Source: DAOUJW01 sp965218945
GTDB taxonomy: Bacteria; Chloroflexota; Dehalococcoidia; Lucifugimonadales; UBA2985
Length of the DNA stretch: 64,000 bases
Direction: 5' to 3'
NCBI GenBank assembly: GCA_965218945.1
Contig: OZ244718.1
Span: 868,001-932,000 of the forward strand
Below, one piece after another: positions 47,130 to 54,209 of this stretch; the stretch's first letter is position 1; the number at the start of each line of letters is the position of its first letter. The translations under genes were made by a program, and so were the position numbers. Below the pieces are notes generated by a model. The model was given only the letters and a program-made list of their open reading frames with translations, ran no database searches and was not told the origin of the DNA.

Positions 47130-47405
47130 ATCAAAAAATAAATCCCGCCCCAAAGGGACGGGAGCAATTCCCGCGGTACCACCCTTTTTCCCCGGCTAGC
47201 CGGGACGCTCTGGCAGGGCGCCAACACGCCCTCGTCCTTGATAACGGGAGACGACCCCGGTCAGTTCTACTTGCCCCGACTGGCGGGACTTTCTTCTGGC
47301 GGCTCGGGAGCTACCTTCGGGGGGTCGTTCCACGTCTGCTTCCACCGTACCAGACTCGCTGGATGGATGTGTCCCCCTTACTCCTCTCCGTCCTGGCCTT
47401 TGCCC
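47130..47405 (-). ncRNA. T-box riboswitch leader of the ilv-leu operon
   Basis: On the minus strand the conserved T-box GGGTGGTACCGCGG lies at 47171-47184, followed by an intrinsic terminator. Upstream elements fit too: a stem I with GGAGAGGAGTAAGGGGG pairing with CCCCCCGAAGG...CTCC, and the stem III-type CCGTTATC near 47236-47243. Uncharged tRNA would pair with the T-box, favour the antiterminator and allow ilvB transcription. The internal loop facing the AGTA side contains GAAGGTAG; the specifier is then GTA (Val) or, with a one-base shift, GGT (Gly). Val fits the operon better, but the alignment is not settled. Confidence 0.88.
47132..47162 (-). terminator. T-box attenuation terminator
   Basis: Minus strand: CCCGTCCC-TTTG-GGGCGGG hairpin followed by ATTTATTTTTTG. 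It is mutually exclusive with the T-box antiterminator just upstream and about 30 bases before the ilvB start. Confidence 0.85.
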
Positions 47406-47507
47406 CCTCTAACGCACATAGCTTTAGAGTTAAGTTCACGCTATCACAATCATGTGTGTGTGTCAACAGCAGGGAGCGGATTCAAGTGGTAGCAGAGACA
47501 ACCGACA

Positions 47508-47531
47508 AAGGGTAGTTCGCGAACCGCCCTT
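47508..47531. repeat. Imperfect palindromic repeat, TTCGCGAA centre
   Basis: AAGGGTAGTTCG-CGAACCGCCCTT pairs with two mismatched positions and shares the centre and CCGCCC arm with the palindromes at 39887 and around the IS1182 element. Confidence 0.6.
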
Positions 47532-47728
47532 ACAGGGATGGCTTGCCGTTGCCATGCCAGTGCGGACGGGCATCCAGGAGGTGTGGAGGTGGTCGCTCGT
47601 GCGTTCGAGGTTGATTCTGTCATAGTCGTCGTGATAACATCTCGCGCCGTGGAACAGTGGCAACTGGTGATGGGACTCCTGGCATGGCTCCCGCTAAACC
47701 CAACAACCAGGCTCTGAGGTGGAAAAGC

Positions 47729-48082
47729 TTGACTCCCAAGCAGTCAATACAAACGGTGCTAGCGAACTACGCCAACTTCAAAGGACGGGCGCGCCGGTCG
47801 GAATACTGGTGGTTCTTTCTGTTTGTCAATGTAACGTTGGTCGTCCTGAACTTCGTTGCCGCACTTATCACAGATGTCTTGATAGTTTTCTTTGTGGTAT
47901 TTGGGCTGACTTTGCTCTTGCCCTCGCTGGCAGTGACTGCCCGGCGCTTGCACGACACCAACCGTTCCGGTCGGTGGATGCTGTTGGTTTTTGTCCCTGT
48001 CGTTGGCTGGATAGTGATGCTCGTGCTGTTCGCCCTTTCCGGCGCCAGCGGCCCAAACCGCTATGGGCCTGAGCCGCTCTAG
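47729..48082 (+). CDS. DUF805 membrane protein, copy 1
   Basis: A 117-residue DUF805 protein with the marker YANFKGRARRSEYWWF, three to four membrane helices and RRLHDTNRSGRWMLL before the last span. The family is widespread; its function is unknown. TTG at 47729 is chosen because leader and spacing match copy 2 exactly (CTGAGG, then start 10 bases on); earlier in-frame starts at 47657 and 47684 lack support. The gene and about 160 bases of leader are duplicated downstream. Confidence 0.8.
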   Translation: MTPKQSIQTVLANYANFKGRARRSEYWWFFLFVNVTLVVLNFVAALITDVLIVFFVVFGLTLLLPSLAVTARRLHDTNRSGRWMLLVFVPVVGWIVMLVLFALSGASGPNRYGPEPL

Positions 48083-48338
48083 AGTATTCACGATTAGCCC
48101 AGCTGTTAGCGTTACTGGTTCAGGGCCACTCCCGACGTCTCTGCTCACCACGCGTGGGGTACGGAGCGCCGTCGTCATGCCCGTGCAGCCGGGCTGGATG
48201 TGGTTGCCCGTGGGTTCGAGGTTGAATCTGCAATAGTCGTCGTGATACCATCTCTAGTAGTGGAGCAGTGGCAACAGGTGATGGGACTCTTGGCATGGCT
48301 CCCGCCAAATCAAGAAACAGGCACTGAGGGGGAATAGT

Positions 48339-48692
48339 ATGACTCCAATGCAGTCAGTTCAAACGGTTATAGGGAACTACGCCAACTTCAATGGACGGGC
48401 GCGCCGGTCTGAATACTGGTGGTTCGTTCTGTTTGTCAATGTGTTGGTCTCGGCCTTGCTCTTCCTTGGTTTACTTGTCTCAGAACTCCTTTTCATCATT
48501 CTTGCGATATTTGCGTTGGCCGTGATAGTGCCCTCGCTGGCAGTGACGGTCAGGCGCTTGCACGACACCAATCGCTCCGGTTGGTGGATACTGGTCAATC
48601 TAATCCCCTATGTTGGCGGGTTAGTGCTGCTCGTGCTGTGCGCTTTTGCGGGCACCAGCGGCCCAAACCGCTATGGGGATGAGCCTCTCTAG
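48339..48692 (+). CDS. DUF805 membrane protein, copy 2
   Basis: A 117-residue paralogue of copy 1 with the same ends (NYANFNGRARRSEYWWF; ASGPNRYG-like end, here TSGPNRYGDEPL). The hydrophobic middle has diverged strongly while the polar blocks are kept, indicating selection on both copies. Ribosome site GAGGGGGA precedes the ATG. The unit period is 610 bases including leader. Confidence 0.85.
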   Translation: MTPMQSVQTVIGNYANFNGRARRSEYWWFVLFVNVLVSALLFLGLLVSELLFIILAIFALAVIVPSLAVTVRRLHDTNRSGWWILVNLIPYVGGLVLLVLCAFAGTSGPNRYGDEPL

Positions 48693-48955
48693 AGTATGCG
48701 GAATTCGCTCGGCTATTAGTGCGACAGATTCAGGTCCAACCCCGACATTCCTGCTGACCGCAGGTGGTGTATGGGACGCGGTCGTCATTCCCTTGCAGGC
48801 TTGCCTCGTACTGCAATAGGGGCCGGGCATCCGGGAGTGGCGGTTTAGGTTGGCAGTGCAGGGCAGACCAGCGCCCTTTCAGTCGTTCTACCTTTGACAA
48901 TTCATAGGGAACTTGGTAACTTCATTCCCACAAATACGACCTCTGGAGGCGCGTC
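48693..48955. other. Leader of glyS
   Basis: The first part continues the duplicated DUF805 trailer. No T-box motif is seen before glyS. GGAGG (48945-48949) is the ribosome site for the TTG start. Confidence 0.4.
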
Positions 48956-50272
48956 TTGGATCGCAGTCTGGACCGGGTTGAAATGGACAAAATCGTCTCG
49001 CTGTGCAAGCGCAGGGGCTTCATCTTCCAGTCCAGCGAGATCTACGGTGGCCTCGCTTCCACGTACGACTACGGTCCCCTGGGCGTTGAGATGAAGCGCA
49101 ACATCCGGGACTCCTGGTGGAAGCGATTCATCCAGGACAGGGACGACATGGTTGGCCTGGATGCCGCCATCCTCATGCATCCCCAGGTGTGGGTCGCCTC
49201 CGGCCACGCCGAGACTTTCACCGACCCGCTGGTCGAGTGCAGGGCCTGTCACCATCGATTCCGCGCCGATCACCTGGAGTCGGACGCCTGCCCCGACTGC
49301 GGCGGCAGCCTCACGGATCCTCGCAACTTCAACCTCATGTTCAAGACCTTCATAGGTCCGGTGGAGGACACCGCGTCCCAGGCCTACTTGCGCCCGGAGA
49401 CGGCCCAGGGTATCTTCGTCAACTTCCAGAACGTCCTGGTCGCCACCCGCAAGCGCCTTCCCTTTGGCATCGGGCAGATTGGCAAGTCCTTCCGCAACGA
49501 GATCACGACGGGCAACTTCACCTTTCGCACCCGCGAGTTCGAGCAGATGGAGATTGAGTTCTTCGTCAAGCCCGGCACGGACCAAGAGTGGCACCAGCGA
49601 TGGATGGACGACTTCATGGCCTGGTTCACAGACCTGGGCATTCGACCCGACAGGCTTCGACTGCGACCGCACACCGACGAGGAGCTTTCCCACTACTCCA
49701 AGGCCACCTCCGACATCGAGTACAACTTTGCCTGGGGCTGGGGCGAGCTGATGGGCATCGCCAACCGCACCGACTTCGACCTGAAGGCCCACTCTCAGCA
49801 TAGCGGCGTGCGGCTGGACTACTTTGACGACGAGACCAACGAGCACATTGTGCCCTACGTTGTGGAGCCGGCCCTGGGCGTAGACCGCGCCCTGCTCCTC
49901 TTCCTCTTTGACGCCTACGACGAGGAGACCGTTGAGGGCGACACCCGCGTGGTGCTCCACCTGCACCCGGCCATCGCCCCGGTGAAGGTGGCCGTGCTGC
50001 CCCTGAGCCGCAACGAGAGGCTTGTCCCCAAGGCCCGCGAGGTGTACGACATGGTTCGAAAGAGCTTTGTGTCCCAGTACGACGACGCCCAGTCCATAGG
50101 CCGGCGCTACCGCCGCCAGGACGAGATCGGCACGCCGCTGGCCGTGACGGTGGACTTCAAGACCATCGAAGAGGACAACGCCGTCACCATCCGAGACCGC
50201 GACACCATGCAACAGACCCGCGTCCCCATCCCGGAGCTCCTGGAGGCGCTGTCGGAGAGGCTGGCAGGGTAG
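48956..50272 (+). CDS. glyS: Glycyl-tRNA synthetase (homodimeric type)
   Basis: A 438-residue class II synthetase charging tRNA-Gly; the eukaryote/archaea-like alpha2 form also found in many bacteria. Class II motifs: YDYGPLGVEMKRNIRDSWWK (motif 1 area), FRNEITTGNFTFRTREFEQMEIEFF in two parts (motif 2) and EPALGVDRALL (motif 3). A zinc-like CxxC...CxxC insertion (CRACHH, CPDCGG) is near residue 85-110. TTG at 48956 follows GGAGG; an in-frame ATG nine codons on is possible. The last 18 codons have a second, diverged copy at 50767-50823. Confidence 0.96.
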   Translation: MDRSLDRVEMDKIVSLCKRRGFIFQSSEIYGGLASTYDYGPLGVEMKRNIRDSWWKRFIQDRDDMVGLDAAILMHPQVWVASGHAETFTDPLVECRACHHRFRADHLESDACPDCGGSLTDPRNFNLMFKTFIGPVEDTASQAYLRPETAQGIFVNFQNVLVATRKRLPFGIGQIGKSFRNEITTGNFTFRTREFEQMEIEFFVKPGTDQEWHQRWMDDFMAWFTDLGIRPDRLRLRPHTDEELSHYSKATSDIEYNFAWGWGELMGIANRTDFDLKAHSQHSGVRLDYFDDETNEHIVPYVVEPALGVDRALLLFLFDAYDEETVEGDTRVVLHLHPAIAPVKVAVLPLSRNERLVPKAREVYDMVRKSFVSQYDDAQSIGRRYRRQDEIGTPLAVTVDFKTIEEDNAVTIRDRDTMQQTRVPIPELLEALSERLAG

Positions 50273-50284
50273 GGGAGAGCAGAG

Positions 50285-50536
50285 GTGGCTGTCCGTCTCA
50301 CGTTCCACGCCAGACAAAAGATGCTAGAGCGTGGAACTACGGAGGACGAGGTTGTTGAATCTGTGCAAAGCGCCTCGTGGGAACAAGCGGACTTGGGACG
50401 CCTGCAATGCTTCATGGACTTTTCATTTGACGCCCTTTGGTATGGTCATCACTACCAGACCAAGCAAGTCAATCCGATATTCGTTGAAGAAGGCGCCGAC
50501 ATTGTAATAGTCACTGTGTACGTGTACTATTTCTGA
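50285..50536 (+). CDS. DUF4258 protein, possible toxin
   Basis: An 83-residue protein starting at GTG 50285. The opening VRLTFHARQKMLERGTTEDEVVESV fits DUF4258 in two blocks, a small family with a fold related to RelE-like or BrnT-like toxins, though no activity is proven. It is followed 11 bases later by a DUF2283 gene, a combination often met and proposed to be toxin-antitoxin-like. The pair is flanked by two versions of the glyS 3' end, pointing to insertion at this site. Confidence 0.75.
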   Translation: MAVRLTFHARQKMLERGTTEDEVVESVQSASWEQADLGRLQCFMDFSFDALWYGHHYQTKQVNPIFVEEGADIVIVTVYVYYF

Positions 50537-50547
50537 GGGAGGGAGCC

Positions 50548-50766
50548 ATGAAAATCACATACGATCCTGAGGTAGACGCTCTAAGCATAAGATTCCAGAG
50601 CGGAACCATGACCTCAAAGCATCCCTCGGAAGGCGTGGCGCTGGACTACGACGCGGAGGGCCGCCTTACGGCCATTGAGATACTGGATGCCAGCCGGCAC
50701 TTTGGAGACCTGGTAGCCATCCGGCAGATGACGTTTGAAGAATTGGGCGTCAAGCAACCTTCCTGA
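50548..50766 (+). CDS. DUF2283 protein
   Basis: A 72-residue protein with the family pattern KITYDPEVDALSIRF, VALDYDAEGRLTAIEILDAS. DUF2283 members often sit next to small toxin-like proteins such as DUF4258 and may serve as their partners. GGAGGGAGCC precedes the ATG. Its stop at 50764-50766 is immediately followed by the vestigial glyS tail. Confidence 0.85.
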   Translation: MKITYDPEVDALSIRFQSGTMTSKHPSEGVALDYDAEGRLTAIEILDASRHFGDLVAIRQMTFEELGVKQPS

Positions 50767-50823
50767 AGCCGTGTCCCCATCCCGGAGTTGCTGGCCACGC
50801 TAACTACGCGGCTGGTGAGGTAG
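50767..50823 (+). pseudogene. Vestigial 3' end of a second glyS
   Basis: Eighteen codons plus stop, reading SRVPIPELLATLTTRLVR, match the last 18 residues of the intact glyS (TRVPIPELLEALSERLAG) and the DNA GTGTCCCCATCCCGGAG. It begins directly at the codon after the DUF2283 stop. It looks like the original or an imported glyS terminus displaced by insertion of the DUF4258/DUF2283 cassette. Confidence 0.8.
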
Positions 50824-50909
50824 GGGTGAAGCCGACGATCCTGTCTCCTCACGCTCGGCGAAATGATGTCGAGAGGGGTGAATTGATTGCTTCACTGACA
50901 TTGTGACGA

Positions 50910-50939
50910 CTGGCACATATTCTTGACGTAATGTATAAT
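50910..50939 (+). promoter_or_regulatory. Promoter of the methyltransferase-DGQHR unit
   Basis: -10 TATAAT (50934-50939) with CTGGCA (50910-50915) as -35 at 18 bases. The -10 overlaps an ATG at 50938, so translation probably begins further downstream (TTG at 50971). Confidence 0.5.
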
Positions 50940-50970
50940 GCGCTCACAGTTTCTGCTTGGAGCGTGGTCT

Positions 50971-51894
50971 TTGGAATTGGACAAGATCCACCAAGGCGAC
51001 TGTCTGGAAGTCCTCCCCCAACTTCCTGAGAATTCTATAGACCTCATCTTCACCTCGCCCCCATACGCCGACAATCGCAAGAAGCCTTACAAGGGCGTAC
51101 CCATTAGGGAGTACGTTGATTGGTTTCTGCCAAGGTCCGAAGAATTCTTCCGTGTCCTAAAACCGGACGGCTCTTTTGTGCTGAACATCAAGGAGAGAGC
51201 AGTCAATGGGGAGCGTCAAACCTACGTCCTTGAGTTGATACTGGCTTTGAAAGAGCAAGGGTGGCTCTGGACGGAGGAGTACATCTGGCACAAGAAGAAT
51301 TCGTATCCGGGCAAATGGCCGAATCGCTTCAGGGACGCATGGGAACGTTGCCTTCATTTTACCAAGTCCAAGCGCTTCAAAATGTTTCAAGAGTCCGTAA
51401 TGGTACCTATGGGTGAATGGAGGGACAAGAGGTTAGCTAAGCTGAGCAATGCCGACCAAGTTCGGCATGAATCCAATGCGGCAAGTGGGCTCGGAAGGAA
51501 AGTTGCGAATTGGGTTGGTAGGGAAAAAGCATACCCGACGAACGTTCTCCATCTTGCCACGCAATGTTCCAACAGAAATCACAGTGCTACGTTCCCCAAA
51601 GAGCTACCCAAGTGGTTCATACGTTTGCTGTCAATGGAGGGAGATACAGTTTTGGACCCATTTATCGGTTCCGGCACAACCGCACTGGCAAGCCTTGAGA
51701 CAAATAGGCACTACATTGGCATTGAGTTAGATAAGCAGTACTACTCATTGGCTTCTAGTGCGATAGCTGCCGAGAAGATGACAACTACTTACAGCCCCAG
51801 GCTACTTGAATTGCCAGATTTGAACGGACATATGGATAAAGAGGGTTTCCCCTTGAATCAAGAAGAGGTTAGATGGCTTGGCCACCAACACTAA
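50971..51894 (+). CDS. DNA methyltransferase, beta class (N4-cytosine or N6-adenine)
   Basis: A 307-residue methyltransferase. Motif IV FTSPPYADNR comes first and the S-adenosylmethionine motif LDPFIGSGTTALAS near the C-terminus, the order of the beta class; SPPY is most common in N4-cytosine enzymes. The start is set at TTG 50971, eight bases after GGAG, because a -10 box covers the ATG at 50938; that ATG would add 11 residues. The 3' end overlaps the DGQHR gene by 17 bases. It probably marks self DNA for the partner protein. The coding sequence is AT-richer than core genes nearby, a sign of transfer. Confidence 0.88.
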   Translation: MELDKIHQGDCLEVLPQLPENSIDLIFTSPPYADNRKKPYKGVPIREYVDWFLPRSEEFFRVLKPDGSFVLNIKERAVNGERQTYVLELILALKEQGWLWTEEYIWHKKNSYPGKWPNRFRDAWERCLHFTKSKRFKMFQESVMVPMGEWRDKRLAKLSNADQVRHESNAASGLGRKVANWVGREKAYPTNVLHLATQCSNRNHSATFPKELPKWFIRLLSMEGDTVLDPFIGSGTTALASLETNRHYIGIELDKQYYSLASSAIAAEKMTTTYSPRLLELPDLNGHMDKEGFPLNQEEVRWLGHQH

Positions 51895-53872
51895 GAGTCT
51901 AGGTCTGCAATTCGAAAACCAAGTCAGAGGCAGCCTCAAGAGGATAGGCTTTGAGGATGTAGATGGAGGACCCACTTTCAAAATTGGTGGCTTCCAAGTT
52001 GATGCCTGCGGTGGATGGGATGATGTATTACTAATAGTCGAGTGTACGCAGTCTAACAATTCAAGTGCATCCATTCATGATCTAATTTCTGAAGTCAGAG
52101 GGAAGCAATCAGCTATACGGCGAGGATTCAGGAAGTTAGAAAAGTATCAGCACTACAATAGGTTTGAGTTTGCCATTGCCACAAAGAACATTTCATATAC
52201 AGAAGGCGATAAAGCGATCTCTCGTCAGAATCCCCGTGTACATCTGATAGATTCTCAAACGCTAGAGTACTACCAACGTCTCACGACTCTAATTGGTCGG
52301 GGGTCGTTGTTCAATCTGCTTGGCGAACTTGGAGTCGAACCTCAGGACCTGAGTCTGCCCAGAGTACCTGCATTTCGCGTAGTACTAGCAAAGAATGTGC
52401 CGGGCTACCTATTCTGGTGCCAGCCTCATCAACTCCTTCAAACAGCTTATGTTGCTCGACGTGAATCAGGGCGAGAGAAGTATTACCAACGCATGCTTAA
52501 TTCCCAGCGGTTGTCGAAGATAGGTGAGTTTATTCAAAAAGGTAACATATTCCCTAACAACATCATCGTAGCATTTGATAAGAAACCCGTATTTCGCAAG
52601 AAGCCAAACTATGAGAATACGTGGCCTCCTTGGGTTGAGTTTGGGGAACTGGTATTTCCAAAGAGCTACAGGTCCTGCTGGGTTATAGATGGCCAACATA
52701 GGTTGTACAGCTTTGGGAAGTTAGACCCGAATCCACAAGGGCCAAAGCTAGCTGTTTTCGCATTTGAACCCATATCAGAAAGAGATCAGGCGAATTTCTT
52801 TATTCAGATTAACAAAGAGCAACAACCGGTATCACCAGACCTGATTTGGGATTTAGAGGGCGAAATGAGCCCTGAAACGCCTAGGGGCCGGATATCCAAT
52901 TGTGTTAAACATTTGAACTCTCTGGGACCTCTGGAAGAGAAGATATATCTTCCCTTATCGGGAGAGCGCAAACGTGGACAGTTGAAAATGTCTGGTGTGT
53001 GCCAGGACCTTGATGATACGGGCCTTCTAAGAGATCGCACCAGATTTATGAACCAGACTCAGACTAATCCTCTTGCATATCGAAGTAACCAAGATGCTAT
53101 TCCAAGGAGAGTTGCAACGGCATTAGCCGCATACTTCAAGAAAATAGAAGGTCGTTCTTCCCCAGATCTATGGACTGGTATCTACACAAAGCCTGGAGGA
53201 ATAACTGTTGCTCTAAATGTCTATGAGCAAATCCTGATTCGTGTGGGCCAAATACCATCAGATGGTCAACTGGACACTTATGTAGAAGCCCTTACGAATG
53301 TCGTGAGTGATATTGCACCGACGCAAGATGATGTACGGAGACTCATTAGGGAGCAACTTACCAGCTATGCCCAGAGGCGTCTGTTCTCGGGGGAGATTCT
53401 AACCGGAATGCAGTCGGCGCTTACTGATTACGAATTCGCTAAAGTCAGGACCCAGGCAGCCGAACCTCTCACCAATAGGCTAGCAAAGTTTGAACGGAGA
53501 TTGTCAGAGTTTGTCACCGACCGCCTAAGTATAGCCTCCATCGGTGATCTGAAACAAAGGGCTCCCGAACAAACTTGGAAAAGGGTTAATCAAAGATTGG
53601 ATAACCTTAAGAAAGAGAACCCGCAAGCGGCTCTTCACGAGGCATTTACTCTGGGCGAGGTCAGAGAATTGCTGGAACGTGCTGACAACGCACCAATATT
53701 GATGCCTTTACTTACGAACTCGTCGGATGGTTTTGGAGACGAGCAAGCCGTAATTGCAGCATTGAATGGGATCACTCGCGCTCGGAATCCGATTGCTCAT
53801 GGCCGTAGTATGCTAAATCGTAAGCTTACCATTGCATACTTAGAAACTTTCGAGCGTCTAGTGGGTTCTTAG
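51878..53872 (+). CDS. Nuclease-like / DGQHR / HEPN fusion protein, probable defence effector
   Basis: A 664-residue protein, TTG start overlapping the methyltransferase by 17 bases. Residues 10-150 resemble a restriction-endonuclease fold (FQVDACGGWDDVLLIVECTQ: Asp42, Glu55), but the expected Lys is Thr57. A DGQHR domain follows, with VIDGQHRLYSFG (271-275) and FFIQINKEQQPV; such domains occur in DndB and related DNA-modification proteins and share a ParB-like fold. The C-terminus (about 560-664) ends in a HEPN-like helical domain with the RNase-type motif R636-N-P-I-A-H641. The low GC content sets it apart. This architecture with an adjacent DNA methyltransferase suggests a restriction or abortive-infection system; the mode of action is inferred. 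Confidence 0.75.
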   Translation: MATNTKSLGLQFENQVRGSLKRIGFEDVDGGPTFKIGGFQVDACGGWDDVLLIVECTQSNNSSASIHDLISEVRGKQSAIRRGFRKLEKYQHYNRFEFAIATKNISYTEGDKAISRQNPRVHLIDSQTLEYYQRLTTLIGRGSLFNLLGELGVEPQDLSLPRVPAFRVVLAKNVPGYLFWCQPHQLLQTAYVARRESGREKYYQRMLNSQRLSKIGEFIQKGNIFPNNIIVAFDKKPVFRKKPNYENTWPPWVEFGELVFPKSYRSCWVIDGQHRLYSFGKLDPNPQGPKLAVFAFEPISERDQANFFIQINKEQQPVSPDLIWDLEGEMSPETPRGRISNCVKHLNSLGPLEEKIYLPLSGERKRGQLKMSGVCQDLDDTGLLRDRTRFMNQTQTNPLAYRSNQDAIPRRVATALAAYFKKIEGRSSPDLWTGIYTKPGGITVALNVYEQILIRVGQIPSDGQLDTYVEALTNVVSDIAPTQDDVRRLIREQLTSYAQRRLFSGEILTGMQSALTDYEFAKVRTQAAEPLTNRLAKFERRLSEFVTDRLSIASIGDLKQRAPEQTWKRVNQRLDNLKKENPQAALHEAFTLGEVRELLERADNAPILMPLLTNSSDGFGDEQAVIAALNGITRARNPIAHGRSMLNRKLTIAYLETFERLVGS

Positions 53873-53943
53873 TCAGAGGGCTCCTCCTCTGATATACTCG
53901 CGCCATGCGCATTCTCCACCCCGATAGACCCCGGAGGCACACC
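53873..53943 (+). promoter_or_regulatory. Short leader with -10 box and copy of the sbcD start
   Basis: TATACT at 53893-53898 could be a -10 box. A 22-base segment TCGCGCCATGCG...CTCCAC (53898-53919) is identical to the segment that starts sbcD (54188-54209). GGAGG precedes the HicB-like ATG. Confidence 0.55.
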
Positions 53944-54209
53944 ATGATCCGCGAATACATAGACGCGGCGATGGCCAAGGCTGAATACGAAATCCTGAGC
54001 GATGACGGCTCCTTCTATGGAGAGATCCCGGGGTTCCAGGGCGTCTACTCCAACGCAGATACACTTGAGGAGTGCCGCAAGGTGTTGGAAGAGGTGCTGG
54101 AGGAGTGGCTGTTGCTGCGCATAACCCTGGACTTTGACATTCCTGTTGTGGACGGCCTTGGCCTAAAGTTTAGGCAAAGCGCCTGAATCGCGCCATGCGC
54201 ATTCTCCAC
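53898..54209. repeat. 22-bp direct repeats around the hicB gene
   Basis: Identical 22-base segments at 53898-53919 and 54188-54209, 290 bases apart, start TCGCGCCATG and end TTCTCCAC. The right copy is the native sbcD start. The unit between them carries only the HicB-like gene. Confidence 0.85.
53944..54186 (+). CDS. HicB-like antitoxin-family protein, without HicA
   Basis: An 80-residue protein with the HicB/UPF0150 pattern AKYEILSDDGSFYGEIPGFQGV-like start (here AEYEILSDDGSFYGEIPGF), YSNADTLEECRKVLEEVLEEWL and a short C-terminal strand. No HicA toxin gene is next to it, so it may be a solitary antitoxin or repressor. ATG 53944 is used because of GGAGG; the earlier in-frame ATG at 53905 is within the copied sbcD start. 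The gene is bracketed by 22-bp direct repeats. Confidence 0.8.
   Translation: MIREYIDAAMAKAEYEILSDDGSFYGEIPGFQGVYSNADTLEECRKVLEEVLEEWLLLRITLDFDIPVVDGLGLKFRQSA

Noticed and set aside
48840..48955. Possible T-box for glyS
   Set aside because: No GGTGG-type T-box motif or terminator is present; the only T-box in the window is on the other strand before ilvB.
48902..50317. 471-codon minus-strand frame over glyS
   Set aside because: Antisense to an unmistakable glycyl-tRNA synthetase; composition typical of a shadow frame.
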